In this document: positions 1-9,755 of the stretch, piece by piece | Layout: each line of letters begins with the position of its first letter | Position numbering within the stretch: the first letter of the stretch is position 1 | Origin: Darksidea phi | Lineage: Eukaryota; Ascomycota; Dothideomycetes; Pleosporales; Lentitheciaceae | Direction: 5' to 3' | Assembly (NCBI GenBank): GCA_030770425.1 | Contig: JASJFT010000467.1 | Coordinates: forward strand, 1 to 11,585 | Length of the DNA: 11,585 nucleotides | Made by a program: the position numbers and the translations under genes | Notes under the pieces: generated by a model | Seen by the model: only the letters and a program-made list of their open reading frames with translations | What the model was told of the DNA's origin: nothing | Database searches by the model: none

Positions 1-149
1 TATATTATCTTATTATCTTTTTACCTTATTTAGTTATACTTCCGCCCTCCTAAATACTATTTATAGTATTCTATTAGATTCTACTATAAATAGGAAGAAA
101 GCTAAGCTTAATAAGCGCCCCCCGCTTATATAAGCTACCTCTTTCTTTA
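1..149. other. Unassigned RIP-mutated sequence left of copy A
   Basis: The inverted-repeat match to copy B stops near base 150, and I could not match these bases to the corresponding part of copy B beyond 8177 or, by eye, to anything else in the window. They are RIP-mutated (no CA or TG) but contain a C-rich core at 115-125 and a hairpin at 57-93. They may be host flank, another element, or a distant part of the same element joined by an internal deletion in copy A. No coding signal is recognised. Confidence 0.5.
57..93. repeat. 12-bp inverted repeat (hairpin) with 13-base loop
   Basis: The arms ctatttatagta (57-68) and tactataaatag (82-93) are perfect reverse complements around a 13-base loop. 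It lies in the unassigned segment beyond the end of copy A. In DNA this AT-rich, short palindromes arise easily, so it may be chance. It could also be the remnant of a small foldback element or a stem in the old sequence. No U-run follows, so it is not called a terminator. Confidence 0.5.
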
Positions 150-2370
150 TACTTCTATATATTATTAAGGGTAGTATAAGACCTTTAGCTATAAAACTTC
201 TTTCTATAAAGGTAATATAGACTATAGTACTATTTAAATTAACTAGTCTCCTTATTCTTCTTCTTATAATATTAGTTATTATTAAAAAGCTTCCTTTATA
301 GGAGGTATTCTTAGATTTAATAGTCTATTAAGTTATAAATAATATATCCTATCTTCTAGAACTTCTAATTACTAATTATTTATATATCTATCTTTAGATT
401 TTATATCTAGTTATAAGAGCTTATATATAATCTATTATTATACTTAAGATAAAAAGTAAGTTTAACTAGCTTATAAAAAGTATAGTATTAATTATTCTCT
501 TATATAAATATTAATCGGGTCGTAGAGATACTCTATTACTAGATATTAAACTACTATTAGATTAAGACTAATTCCTTTATATTATTAATAAGCTACTTAA
601 TCTAAGGATTAGATAGTAGCTAAGTAATTACTATTAGTCTTTCTAATAATACTATAGACTTCTATTACTAAGAACGTATAAACTTAACTAGATAGAAAAG
701 CTATTATTTAATATAAGCTTCGATCTCCCTATATACTAGCTAGCTAGCTACTAGACTAATATCTAGACTTAGTATAAGTATAGCTTCTTCCTATTTATAT
801 AATAATTAGAGATACTAGTATATCTTCTTTAACTTAAAGGAATATATATTTTTATTAACTAATTAGTACTTCTTATTTATACTAAATATAATTATTATCT
901 AGTTATTATACTTTAATCCTTTAAAGAATAACTATCTAAGCTTAATCTCTATAATCTATAATTAGTTTAATACTCTATTACTATATATTAAGAACTAGTA
1001 ATAGTATTTATTAAGTAGAAGAGGTAACTAATAGACCTTTACTAGCTATAATTCGAGGAAGATATAGATAGTCTTTTACTACTTAATATTTCTACTAGTA
1101 TATTTCTTTTAGAGTACTAATTTAAATATAATTTAACTCTATATTAAGAATATATAATAATATATCTTAATAATATATACTCTTTAAAATAAATTATAGA
1201 AATAGAGAAGGAACTTCTTCTTATTCTATTTATTCTATTCTACTCTATTTATATTAAACTTATAGTCTTCTAGAAACTATATAATATCTATATTAGTAAA
1301 TAACGGTATATTAGAATCGCGTAGTAAAAATAAAAAATAGATATTTATTTTCTTACTAATTAATTACTAGGGTTAGTCTATAATTAGAATAATAGCTATC
1401 CTAAGAGTTAATAAATTAAATACTAGTACTAATAGCTTCTTAGACTTCTTCTTTTAGAGTTCTAAATAGTAGAACTTATAATTTATTATATTATCTTTAT
1501 TATTATCTAATTTATCCTTACTCTTAGAGCTATTATTTAAGCTAACTTTACTAACTCTAATATAGGGCTAATAACTTTTTTAGATACCCTTCTTTTTTAA
1601 TTCCTCTTAAATTAACTAGATTAGTTATCTCTTCTTTTAATTATACTTTATCTTTTTTCTCTCCTTCTTACTTTCTTCTTTTTTAGACTAGTCTTACTCT
1701 AAAGTACTAGTAGGTATATTAATAAATAATAAGTCTTTAATTTTAGAGATCTTTTCTTTTTCTTTATTAAACGAGTTTTCTTCTTACTTAAGGAACGATT
1801 AGTTATTTAACTAGGGGTATTTAAAGGGTAACTACTTAAAGCTAGCTAGTACTATTTTAAATATTAATCGATAAAGTTTTAACTAAGTATAGTAATAATA
1901 ATAAGAGGGTATATCTAGTATTTTTAATCTTTTAAAAGATATTATTTTTATATACCTTCTCTATCCTCGTAAGCTAGTTAGTATTATTATTTTACTTAGA
2001 TCTACTAATACTAGTATTAGTCTTTTAATCTAATAACTACGCCGTAGTACTAGTAGTTTATATTATTATATTCTTTTCCTCTTTTTCCTAATAAATAAGA
2101 TTTAATAGAGAGCTATACTATCCCCTTTAATCTTATACTAAGATTTCTAAATATTCTAGTTATATATTTCTCTTTTAAGAATTCCCTATAATTTCTTTTA
2201 CTAGAATTTCTAAAATATTCTAGCTAAGCGTCTTCCTTTTAAGGGTCTTCTATTATTATTTAGTATTAGTTTATAATACTATTATTACTTACTCTAATTA
2301 TTTTATTTAATATACTATTATATTATTCTAAGCCTATATATATCTATTTATAGTATCTAGTATTTATTAT
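150..2370 (-). pseudogene. gag-like region of copy A, fragment
   Basis: This is the counterpart of the copy B gag-like region, read on the minus strand and riddled with TAA and TAG stops. A pyrimidine-rich stretch at about 1600-1690 corresponds to a Lys/Glu-rich coding stretch on the minus strand (6640-6745 in copy B). No start codon can exist because TG and CA are absent. The call depends on position: it follows the LTR, and in copy B the same sequence precedes a retropepsin domain. No CCHC zinc knuckle can be demonstrated, since Cys and His codons are erased by RIP. The product would have been the structural capsid protein; nothing functional remains. Confidence 0.5.
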
Positions 2371-2383
2371 ATCTAGATATTAT

Positions 2384-2758
2384 TAATTAAGTCTTAAGGC
2401 TATAGTAAAACTTCTAATTCTACTATCTTTTTATTTAACTCTTCTCTCTACTCTAGTTTAATAGACTATTAGAAGCCCTATAGACGTTATTAAAAACTAT
2501 AGTATATAGATATATTAGAGATAAAGTAGCGAAGTTTATAACCTATAGTTAGAGGGATAAAAGAGAAGAGTTAATAGAATAAATAATTAAAATTAATTAA
2601 TTAAACTATTACCTCTATCTACTATATAATAGGGTAGATAACAAATACTAGCTAAAGACTCTTCTAGATAATATCCTTTTAGAGCCTAGTCTAACGTTTT
2701 ACCGCTTATTTAAGTCTTTAACGCTCGATCGAGAGGCGCCCTTTACTACTATACTATA
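2384..2758 (-). repeat. Probable 5' LTR of copy A
   Basis: The outer edge at 2758 is where homology with copy B stops. Read on the minus strand it begins tatagtatagtagtaaagg, which fits a TGTAGT-type LTR start after TG became TA. The inner edge is inferred from a possible primer-binding site, taatatctaga on the minus strand at about 2372-2382, that resembles a RIP-mutated TGGTAT-type site. It carries more CpG than the rest, including CTCGATCGAG at 2724-2733. The matching 3' LTR is outside the window, so LTR identity is not proven by a second copy of the same element. Confidence 0.55.
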
Positions 2759-3490
2759 ATATTATTATAATAATAATATAGAATTCTTAAGATATAATAA
2801 GAATAATAAATTCTTAGATATTTTAAACTATTTCTATAAATAATTATAATCTTATTCTCGACTAGTTATAGCTATATAAGATAAAGCCTTAAATAGATTA
2901 TTAAAAGGAATCTTTTAAATAGTAGAATAGGAGTATAGTAGCTAAGTATATTAAAGTAAAGATAATACTTAATAATTTAATATAATAGTTATAATCTAGA
3001 AAGAAAGTATATATACTATATCTAAGAAGCTTTTATACTTAATTATTTATAAGTAAAGAAAAGTATTAACTTTAATTTTCTAATATAGTAGAGATTATAA
3101 AATATCTATAGATATTTATTAATAAGATATAAACCTTAGAAGGTAATAAGTCTTAGAATATTTAATACTAGAATAAATAGAGCTTACTTTAATTAAAAAA
3201 CTAGATCCTATAATTTTATAATTATCTTATTTACTATATAAAGTAATATTCTAAACTAGTATAACTACCTAAAACTATAATCTCTTAGATTATAGTATTA
3301 GTAATAAATATCCTTTTGTAAAGAATTATAGCTCTTTATTAGAAAAGATAATAAAAGTTTAAAAATTATTTAAATACTTCTTATAATAATTCTAATAAAG
3401 AAATTAACTTTAAAAAAGTTATAAAGATATTAGAATATTTTTATAATTAACTTTAGTACTTTAGTTCTAAGCTTATTAGTAGAATCGCTT
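2759..3490 (+). pseudogene. gag/protease-side region of older gypsy element
   Basis: This stretch lies directly upstream of the reverse transcriptase of the older gypsy fragment, so by position it should hold the end of gag, the protease and the linker to reverse transcriptase. I could not recognise an aspartic protease DSG or DTG motif or a zinc knuckle; RIP would turn DSG into NSS and remove all Cys and His. Stops are frequent in all frames. One of the three surviving TG dinucleotides is here (3317-3318). The left end is the junction with copy A, not a natural element end. Confidence 0.4.
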
Positions 3491-3499
3491 CTAATTTAA

Positions 3500-4260
3500 A
3501 ATACGACTATATTATTAATTTTAAAAAAAAAATTATTAAATCTATCTATTTATAATCTCTCTAGAAGAGAATTTAAGATTTTAAGAGAATATCTTAATAA
3601 CTTTCTAAAGAAGAGATAGATTTAATCTAATAAGTCTTTAGTAAAAGTTCTAATACTTTTTATATCTAAAGTTAATAGTATATTTTAATTATATATTAAT
3701 TATAAAGATTTAAATAAGGTAATAATTAAAAATTATTACCTTATACCCCTCGTAAGTAAAATACTAAACTAGTTATCTAGAATTAAGATCTTTATAAAAC
3801 TTAATCTTTATAAGGTATATTATTAATTATATATTAAAAAGAATAATAAGTAGAAGATAATATTTAATAATACTATTTAATCTTATAAATATATTTATTA
3901 TATTTTAATTATATATTTATAAAGTCTTAGGTAGTCTATTAAATAAAATATATATTATTTATTTAAATAATATTCTTATATATTCTAAAGAGAAGAAGAA
4001 TTATAAATAATATATTTATAAAGTTCTTAAGAGATTATATAATTAGAAACTTTATTATAAAGTCTTAAAATATACCTTCTTTATAAAGTTAATAAAGTTT
4101 TTTAACTTTATAATAACTCTTTATAGGGTAGTTATAAACCTAATATAGATCTAAATAATTAAAGAGTAGTTAAAATCTAAGAACTATTAGAATATCTAAG
4201 TATTTCTTAGATTTATAAACTTTTATTGATAGTTTATATATAACTACTTAAATATTATTT
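3500..4260 (+). pseudogene. Reverse transcriptase of older gypsy element
   Basis: The order of degraded motifs matches Ty3/gypsy reverse transcriptase. A YNLSRREFKILREYL segment (about 3551-3600) corresponds to the YxLSxxELxxLREYL entry. LNKVIIKNYYLIP (about 3710-3750) matches LNKxTIKNRYPLP, and AKIFTKLDL-like residues follow. The catalytic YLDDILIYSK reads YLNNILIYSK at 3960-3989, both Asp codons having become Asn. Downstream, IQVFLGFxNFYRRFI reads IxVFLRFINFY at about 4190-4225, where CGA appears as TGA. From the KY motif at 3884 to YLNN is 76 bases, against about 35 codons in intact elements, so about 29 bases containing the FGLTNAPATFQ block appear deleted, which also shifts the frame. 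The active site is destroyed and many stops interrupt it. Confidence 0.88.
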
Positions 4261-4439
4261 ATTTACTTTTAGAATATATAATTTTTATATAGAATCTAAT
4301 ACTAGTCTTATAAGATTCTAGTAAGAATATATTAGTAAAAAAGTTAAAAAAATTAAGAAGGATTCTACGAAGTAGTATACCTCTTAATTTTAATTAAAAG
4401 ATATATATAATATATTTTTTATACTTTATAAGCTCTTTA

Positions 4440-4875
4440 TAAGAGCTTCTATCCTCTAGTACTTTAATTTAGTAAAATTTATAATAATTATTATTAATAC
4501 CTCTAAGTTTATTATAGTAGCTATTCTATTATAGCTATAAATAATAATACTTTTAATAAAAAAAAATACTAAAAACTAGTTATATTCTTTAATTATAAGT
4601 TTACTAAATTATAGATTTAATAGAATATTTATAATAAAAAGTTATTTACTATTATAAAAAATTTTAAATAGTAATAATAGTATTTTAAATATACTTTAGA
4701 TACTATCTATATACTATATAATTATAATAATTTAAGATATTTTATAACTATAAAGGTACTCTTATTTAAGTAAGTATACTAGATTAAAGAATTAATTTAT
4801 TTTAATTTTAAGATTAAATATAAATCTAATATAAAGAATTTAACTAATATACTATTATAATAACTTAATTATACT
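4440..4875 (+). pseudogene. RNase H domain of older gypsy element
   Basis: This follows the reverse transcriptase in the usual gypsy order. The first catalytic DAS (as in ETDASxxAIAAIL) reads NTS at 4496-4504, followed by residues matching the IxAIL segment. The C-terminal part, LxYFxTxKVLxxKQxRWxExLxxFDFxIxYRPGxxNxxADALSR, is recognisable at about 4726-4860 as LRYFITIKVLLFK, then FNFKIKYKSN and a degraded NILL. The catalytic Asp has become Asn. In a live element this domain removes the RNA strand during reverse transcription. It confirms that 2759-5568 is one pol-type polyprotein on the plus strand. Confidence 0.8.
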
Positions 4876-5454
4876 AAAGACTTCTAGTTTAAAAAGAAAA
4901 GAATATTAAGAAATATTATACTTTTTATACTCTAAAATAAACTTTAGGTATAGATACTTTAGAAGTCTATAGCTTTATATACTAAAGATTAAATAATATA
5001 TAAATCTAATCTTATTAATAAGAATTTATAAGTAATCTATTATAAATTTAAAAATAATACGAACTATTCTACTATAAAATCTTCTAGTATAGTACTAGTT
5101 TTTAATAATATATTATCTATTAACCTTAATTTATTTATAAATAGGGACGATAAATCTAAAGAATAATTAAAAAACTTAAATCTAACTTTAATATTTCTTT
5201 AATATTATAAAGTATTTTCTACTTTTATATTATATAAGTCTTTATTAGAAGTTATAAATAATAACTTACTCTTTAACTAGAAAATTATTAAACTACTATT
5301 AGACTATATTTAGAAAGTATAGGAATATAATATAATCTATTATAAGAATATATAGTATATATAAAAGTCTAAGAGTAAAGAAAAGTAAAAGAATATATCT
5401 TTATAGATTATAAATTTAAAGAATATCCTTTAAAGAATAGAGAAAGTATAAATT

Positions 5455-5568
5455 CCTAATAATAAAGCTCTTTATTAAGCTATTCTTATAAGAAATTATA
5501 ATAATTCTTTAAAGGACTATTATAAAGTAAATAAAACTATTAAACTTTTATAAAGAAAGTATTATTAG
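5455..5568 (+). pseudogene. Integrase H2C2 zinc-binding domain, truncated by copy B
   Basis: The segment reads KALY.AILIRNYNNS, then YYKVNKTIKLL.RKYY up to 5568, where dots are stops. It matches the gypsy integrase N-terminal pattern with HH and VxKTxxxLxRxYYWP. The His residues appear as Tyr (CAT/CAC to TAT/TAC), as RIP predicts. YYW is encoded at 5560-5568, the Trp codon now TAG, and homology to the other arm of the inverted repeat starts at the next base. The integrase catalytic core with its DDE residues is missing from the window; it should lie beyond copy B if it survives at all. Confidence 0.75.
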
Positions 5569-5943
5569 TATAGTATAGTAGTAAAGGACGCCTCTTAATC
5601 GAGCGTTAAAGGCTTAGATAAGCGGTAAAACGTTAGACTAGGCTCTAAAAGAGTATTATCTAGAAGAGTCTTTAGTTAGTATTCGTTATCTACCCTATTA
5701 TATAGTAGATAGAGGTAATAGTTTAATTAATTAATTTTAGCTATCTATTCTATTAACTCTTCTCTTTTATCCCTCTAATTATAGGTTATAAGCTTCGCTA
5801 CTTTATCTCTAATATACCTATATACTATAGTTTTTAGCGATATCTATAGGGCTTCCGACGGTCTATTAGACTAGAGTAGAGAGAAGAGTTAAATAAAAAG
5901 ATAATAGAATTAGAAGTTTTACTACGGTCTCGAGGCTTAATTA
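5569..5943 (+). repeat. Probable 5' LTR of copy B
   Basis: It begins tatagtatagtagtaaagg, interpretable as a RIP-mutated TGTAGT LTR start, exactly where homology to copy A begins. The proposed end is set by taatatttaga at 5945-5955, which resembles a RIP-mutated TGGTAT-type primer-binding site; this inner edge is uncertain. It differs from the copy A LTR at about 27 of 375 positions by hand count, all transitions. Several differences are CG in one copy and TA in the other (5596-5597, 5838-5839, 5856-5857, 5859-5860). No second LTR of this element is in the window to confirm the limits. Confidence 0.55.
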
Positions 5944-5959
5944 ATAATATTTAGATATA

Positions 5960-8900
5960 ATAAATACTAAATACTATAAATAGATATATATAGGCTTAGA
6001 ATAATATAATAGTATATTAAATAAAGTAATTAGGATAAGTAATAATAGTATCGTAAACTAATACTAAATAATAATAGAAGACCTCTAAAAGGGAGGTACT
6101 TAGCTAGAATATTTTAGAAATTCTAGTAAAAGAAATTATAAGAGATTCTTAAAAGAGAAGTATATAGTTAGAATATTTAGAAATCTTAGTATAAGATTAA
6201 GGGGGACGATATAACTCTCTATTAGATCTTATCTATTAGTAAAAAGAGAAAAAGGATATAATAATATAAACTACTAGTACTATAGTATAATTATTAGATT
6301 AGAAGACTAATACTAGTATTAGTAAATCTAGATAAAATAATAATATTAACTAGCTTATAAGGATAGAGAAGGTATATAAAAATAATACCTTTTAAAAGAT
6401 TAAGAGTATTAAGTATACCCTCTTATTATTATTACTATACTTAGTCGAAACTTTATTAGTTAATATTTAAAATAGTACTAGCTAGCTTTAAGTAGTTACC
6501 TTTTAAATACCCCTAGTTAAATAACTAATTATCCCTTAGATAAGAAGAAAACTTATTTAATAAAGAAAAAAGAAAGATCTTTAAAGTTAAAGACTTATTA
6601 TTTATTAATATACCTACTAGTACTTTAGAGTAAGACTAGCCCGGAAAAGAAGAAAATAAGAAGAAGAGAAAAAAGGTAAAATATAATTAGAAGGAGAGAT
6701 AACTAATCTAGTTAATTTAGGAGAAGTTAGGGAAGAAGAGTATTTAAAAGAGTTATTAACCCTATATTAAGATTAGTAAAGTTAGCTTAAATAATAACTC
6801 TAAAAGTAAAGATAAGGTAGATAATAATAAAGATAATATAATAGACTATAAGCTCTACTATCTAAAACTTTAAAAGAAGAAGCTTAAAAAGCTATTAATA
6901 CTAGTATTTAATTTACTAACTCTTAAAGTAGCTACTATTCTAATTATAGACTAACCCTAGTAATTAATTAATAAGAGAATAAATATCTATTTTTTATTTT
7001 TACTATATAATTCTAATATATTATTATTTACTAATATAGATATTATATAGTTTCTAGAGGACTATAAGTTTAGTATAGATAGAGTAGAGTAAAATAAATA
7101 GAATAAAAAGAAGTTCTTTCCCTATTTCTATAATTTATTTTAAAGAGTATATATTATTAAGATATATTATTATATATTTCTAGTATAGAGTTAGACTACG
7201 TTTAAATCGGTACTCTAAAAGGAATATATTAGTAGAGATATTAGATAGTAGAAGACTATCTATACCTTCCTTAAATTATAGCTAGTAGAGATCTATTAGT
7301 TACCTCTTCTACTTAATAAATACTATTACTAGTTCTTAATATATAGTAGTAGAGTATTAAATTAATTATAGATTATAGAGATTAAGCTTAAGTAGCTATT
7401 CTTTAAAGAGTTAAAGTATAATAACTAGATAATAATTATATTTAGTATAGATAAGAAGTACTAACTAGTTAGTAGAAATATATATTTTTTTAAGTTAAAG
7501 AAGATATACTAGTATCTCTAATTATTATATAAATAGAAAGAAGTTATACTTATACTAAGTCTAAATACTAGTCTAGTAGCTAGCTAGCTAGTATATAGGA
7601 AGATTAAAGCTTATACTAAGTAATAGCTTTTCTATCTAATCGAGTTTATATATCCTTAATAATAGAAGTCTATAGTACTATTAGGAAGATTAATAGTAAT
7701 TACTTAGCTATTATTTAATCCTTAGATTAAGTAGCTTATTAATAGTATAAAGAAATTAATTTTAATCTAATAGTAGTTTAATATCTAGTAATAGAATATC
7801 TCTATAACCTAATTAATATTTATATAAGAGAATAATTAATATTATACTTTCTATAAGCTAGTTAAATCTACCTTTTATTTTAAATATAATAATAGATTAT
7901 ATATAAGCTTTTATAACTAGACGTAAAATCTAAAGATAGATATATAAATAATTAATAATTAAGAGTTTTAAAAGGTAGAGTATATTATTTATAACTTAAT
8001 AGACTATTAAATCTAAGAATACCTTCTATAGAGGAAGCTTCTTAATAATAGCTAATATTATAAGAAGAAGAATAAGAAGACTAGCTAGTTTAAATAGTAC
8101 TATAATCTATATTATCTTTATAGAGAGAAGCTTTATAGTCGAAGGCCTTATACTACCCTTAATAATATATAGAAGTATCTTATTTTCTAGATAATAGAGT
8201 ACTATAGAGTAACTAATACGGAGTTAGTAAGACTATTTATTAATATAAAAGAGCTTAATAAAAAGAAGAACTACCTAGTAACTAGTAGTAACGCGAATAC
8301 TATTAAAATAGTAAATAATACTACTAATAATAGATTATTAACCTTTAAGAAGGAAGATTTAGAGAAGACTATAGCTTTCTATTATATATTATAGAAATAA
8401 CTAGTAATTAAGAGTACTAAAGTATTATTAATAAAAGTAAATAATATTAAGATAAGAGGCTAGAATCGTTTCTTTATAGTAGCTAATAAGATATTAGATA
8501 ATTATATTATAAAGCTAAAGCTAAAGATAAAGATTAAGAATATTAAATCTATCGATTTTCTAGTAGAGGAGGGTAATAAGATAGAATAATATTAACGAGT
8601 AATTAGAGAGTTCTATAGCTCTATCCCTATACTTAATCTAAATAAAGAAGCTATAATAGATATAATAGAGTAACCTTTAGATTAAAGAGTAGTATTAGAA
8701 GTTTTAAGTTTATAGACTATTTAGATAAATTAGAAATCTTAACTAGTTATTAAAAGAAAACTACTAAAAGTAGTAATTATATAAATATCTACTAATTAAG
8801 AGTTAATATATATAGTTTAGTAACTAATAATAAGTTTAATTCTAACTACTACTCTTTAGTAGAAAGTCTATAGGCTAACTATAGCTACGTTATTATCTTA

Positions 8901-9150
8901 AGACTAGGTTATTAATATTATATTAAAGCTCCTTAATACTACTAAGTAAGTAAGAAGCTATAGCCTCGACGATAGATTAGAAGAGATATATATTATAAAT
9001 AGAAGAGAAATAATAATAAGTTTAGATCTATTTATACTAATAAAGCTTTAAGCTTTAAACTTATATTTAACTTAATAAATTAAAAAGATACTTAAAGTAT
9101 AAGTAGCTTAGTACTATAATATCTAAAGAACTAGAGATAGCTATAATAAT
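5960..9150 (+). pseudogene. gag-like region of copy B
   Basis: About 3.2 kb separates the LTR from the protease, longer than the gag of most Ty3/gypsy elements. The part up to 8177 is shared with copy A and the rest is unique. Recognisable only by composition: a Lys/Glu-rich stretch at about 6640-6745, and another charged stretch with fewer stops at about 8230-8680. The latter runs on an open reading with scattered TAG/TAA where Trp or Gln codons would have been. No CCHC knuckle or capsid motif can be shown after loss of Cys and His codons. It may hold gag plus an extra domain; I cannot divide it further. Confidence 0.5.
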
Positions 9151-9209
9151 AAGTTAGATTATATTATAATAAATAAATATAAATATTTTAAAGACTAGCT
9201 TAAAGTAAT

Positions 9210-9560
9210 AATTATAAAATTAGAAATTCTAATATACTAGATTATTATTATAAGTAATCTTTATAAAGTAATTCTTAATAGTAGTATAGAGTTAAATATA
9301 ATATATCTCTTTACTATATAAATATTAAATATCTATATTTAGAATAAAGACTAAGGTTATCTCCTATTTAGAGAGTATACTAGAATAGTTATTACTAATA
9401 GATTAGTAAATAAGTACGTAGAGATAGTCTATAATATTTTAATAATAATTAGTACTATTATTATATCTACCTATTTTAAGGTTATAAGAAATATTTAAAG
9501 GCTATTAATACTAGGTACCCTTTAGTATATAGCTACGTATTTAGAGATAAAATTTACTCT
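9210..9560 (+). pseudogene. Retropepsin (aspartic protease) of copy B
   Basis: The degraded active site reads LNSSIELNIIYL from 9274, corresponding to LDSGAELNIIxL of retropepsin-like gag-pol proteases: Asp and Gly became Asn (9277-9279) and Ser (9283-9285). Further on are a VEIVYN segment with STYFKVIRN, then LLILGTL at about 9502-9522, matching the second conserved motif hPLILGxP, followed by YIATYLEIKFT. In a live element this enzyme cuts the gag-pol polyprotein. Loss of the catalytic Asp and several stops make it inactive. Its frame (9274 is position 1 modulo 3) differs from that of the linker and reverse transcriptase downstream (0 modulo 3), so a frameshift or indel lies near 9750. Confidence 0.75.
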
Positions 9561-9755
9561 AATAGATTATTATTACTATAAAATTACTATACTAGATAGA
9601 TAGAAGATTATCTCTTTTCTTAGATTAGATCTAGTTCTAATAACTAACTATAAAGTAGATAATAACCTATTAAGAAAAGTATAGGGAGTATACCTTCTAA
9701 AGTAGTATATTTCCTATTCTATTAATACTTAGAACTTTAACTACTAGAGGATTAA

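Larger units (their letters stand above)
150..2758 (-). mobile_element. Ty3/gypsy-type retrotransposon copy A, 5' part, RIP-decayed
   Basis: This segment is the reverse complement of 5569-8177. Anchors at 151/8176, 736/7591, 1841/6486 and 2747/5580 all sum to 8327, so there is no net length change across 2.6 kb. Its 5' LTR end lies at 2758 and it reads leftward. Identity by hand is about 93% in the LTR and about 87% at 181-248, with only transitions seen. It holds the LTR and the first part of the gag-like region; protease and reverse transcriptase are not included because homology to copy B ends near 150, either by truncation or by an internal rearrangement. It appears to have inserted into the older gypsy element whose sequence starts at 2759. 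The family assignment rests on copy B, which carries protease and reverse transcriptase. Confidence 0.85.
2759..5568 (+). mobile_element. Older Ty3/gypsy element, internal pol fragment
   Basis: This is a second, different gypsy element lying between the two head-to-head copies. In order it contains an unassigned gag/protease-side part (2759-3490), reverse transcriptase (about 3500-4260), RNase H (about 4440-4875), a linker, and the start of the integrase H2C2 domain (about 5455-5568). It has no LTR in the window and is cut at both ends: copy A begins at 2758, and copy B begins at 5569 directly after the codons for the conserved YYW of H2C2. Hand counts give about 17% G+C (lines 2941, 3541, 4501) against about 27% in the flanking copies (lines 1021, 6301, 7561, 10501), consistent with an older element. 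Its missing ends should lie beyond copies A and B if the nested-insertion reading is right. Confidence 0.85.
150..8177. repeat. Long inverted repeat, arms 150-2758 and 5569-8177
   Basis: The two 2609-base arms are reverse complements with a constant coordinate sum of 8327 at every anchor tested and a 2810-base spacer. They are the 5' parts of two head-to-head copies of one retrotransposon, not the terminal repeats of a DNA transposon: each arm contains an LTR-like end at the inner side and internal sequence outward, and the spacer is a different gypsy element. The outer limit near 150/8177 is where copy A stops matching. Such a structure can form a cruciform, or a hairpin RNA if transcribed, but nothing in the sequence shows that it does. 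Confidence 0.88.

Noticed and set aside
737..756. TAGC tandem repeat, mirrored at about 7571-7590
   Set aside because: Only a few units, present in both copies as part of the old element sequence; no sign of expansion or function.
2724..2733. Palindrome CTCGATCGAG in the LTR as a protein-binding site
   Set aside because: The equivalent site in copy B reads ctcttaatcgag, so it may be only a remnant with retained CpG; no further support.
150..8177. A large DNA transposon (Maverick or Mutator type) with 2.6-kb terminal inverted repeats
   Set aside because: The right arm continues without a break into retropepsin and reverse transcriptase of a gypsy element, and the spacer is another gypsy pol; two head-to-head retrotransposons explain it better.
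8230..8700. Relatively open charged reading frame that could be taken for a gene
   Set aside because: It lacks ATG, is broken by TAG/TAA at likely former Gln/Trp codons, and lies inside copy B between LTR and protease; it is decayed gag-like sequence.
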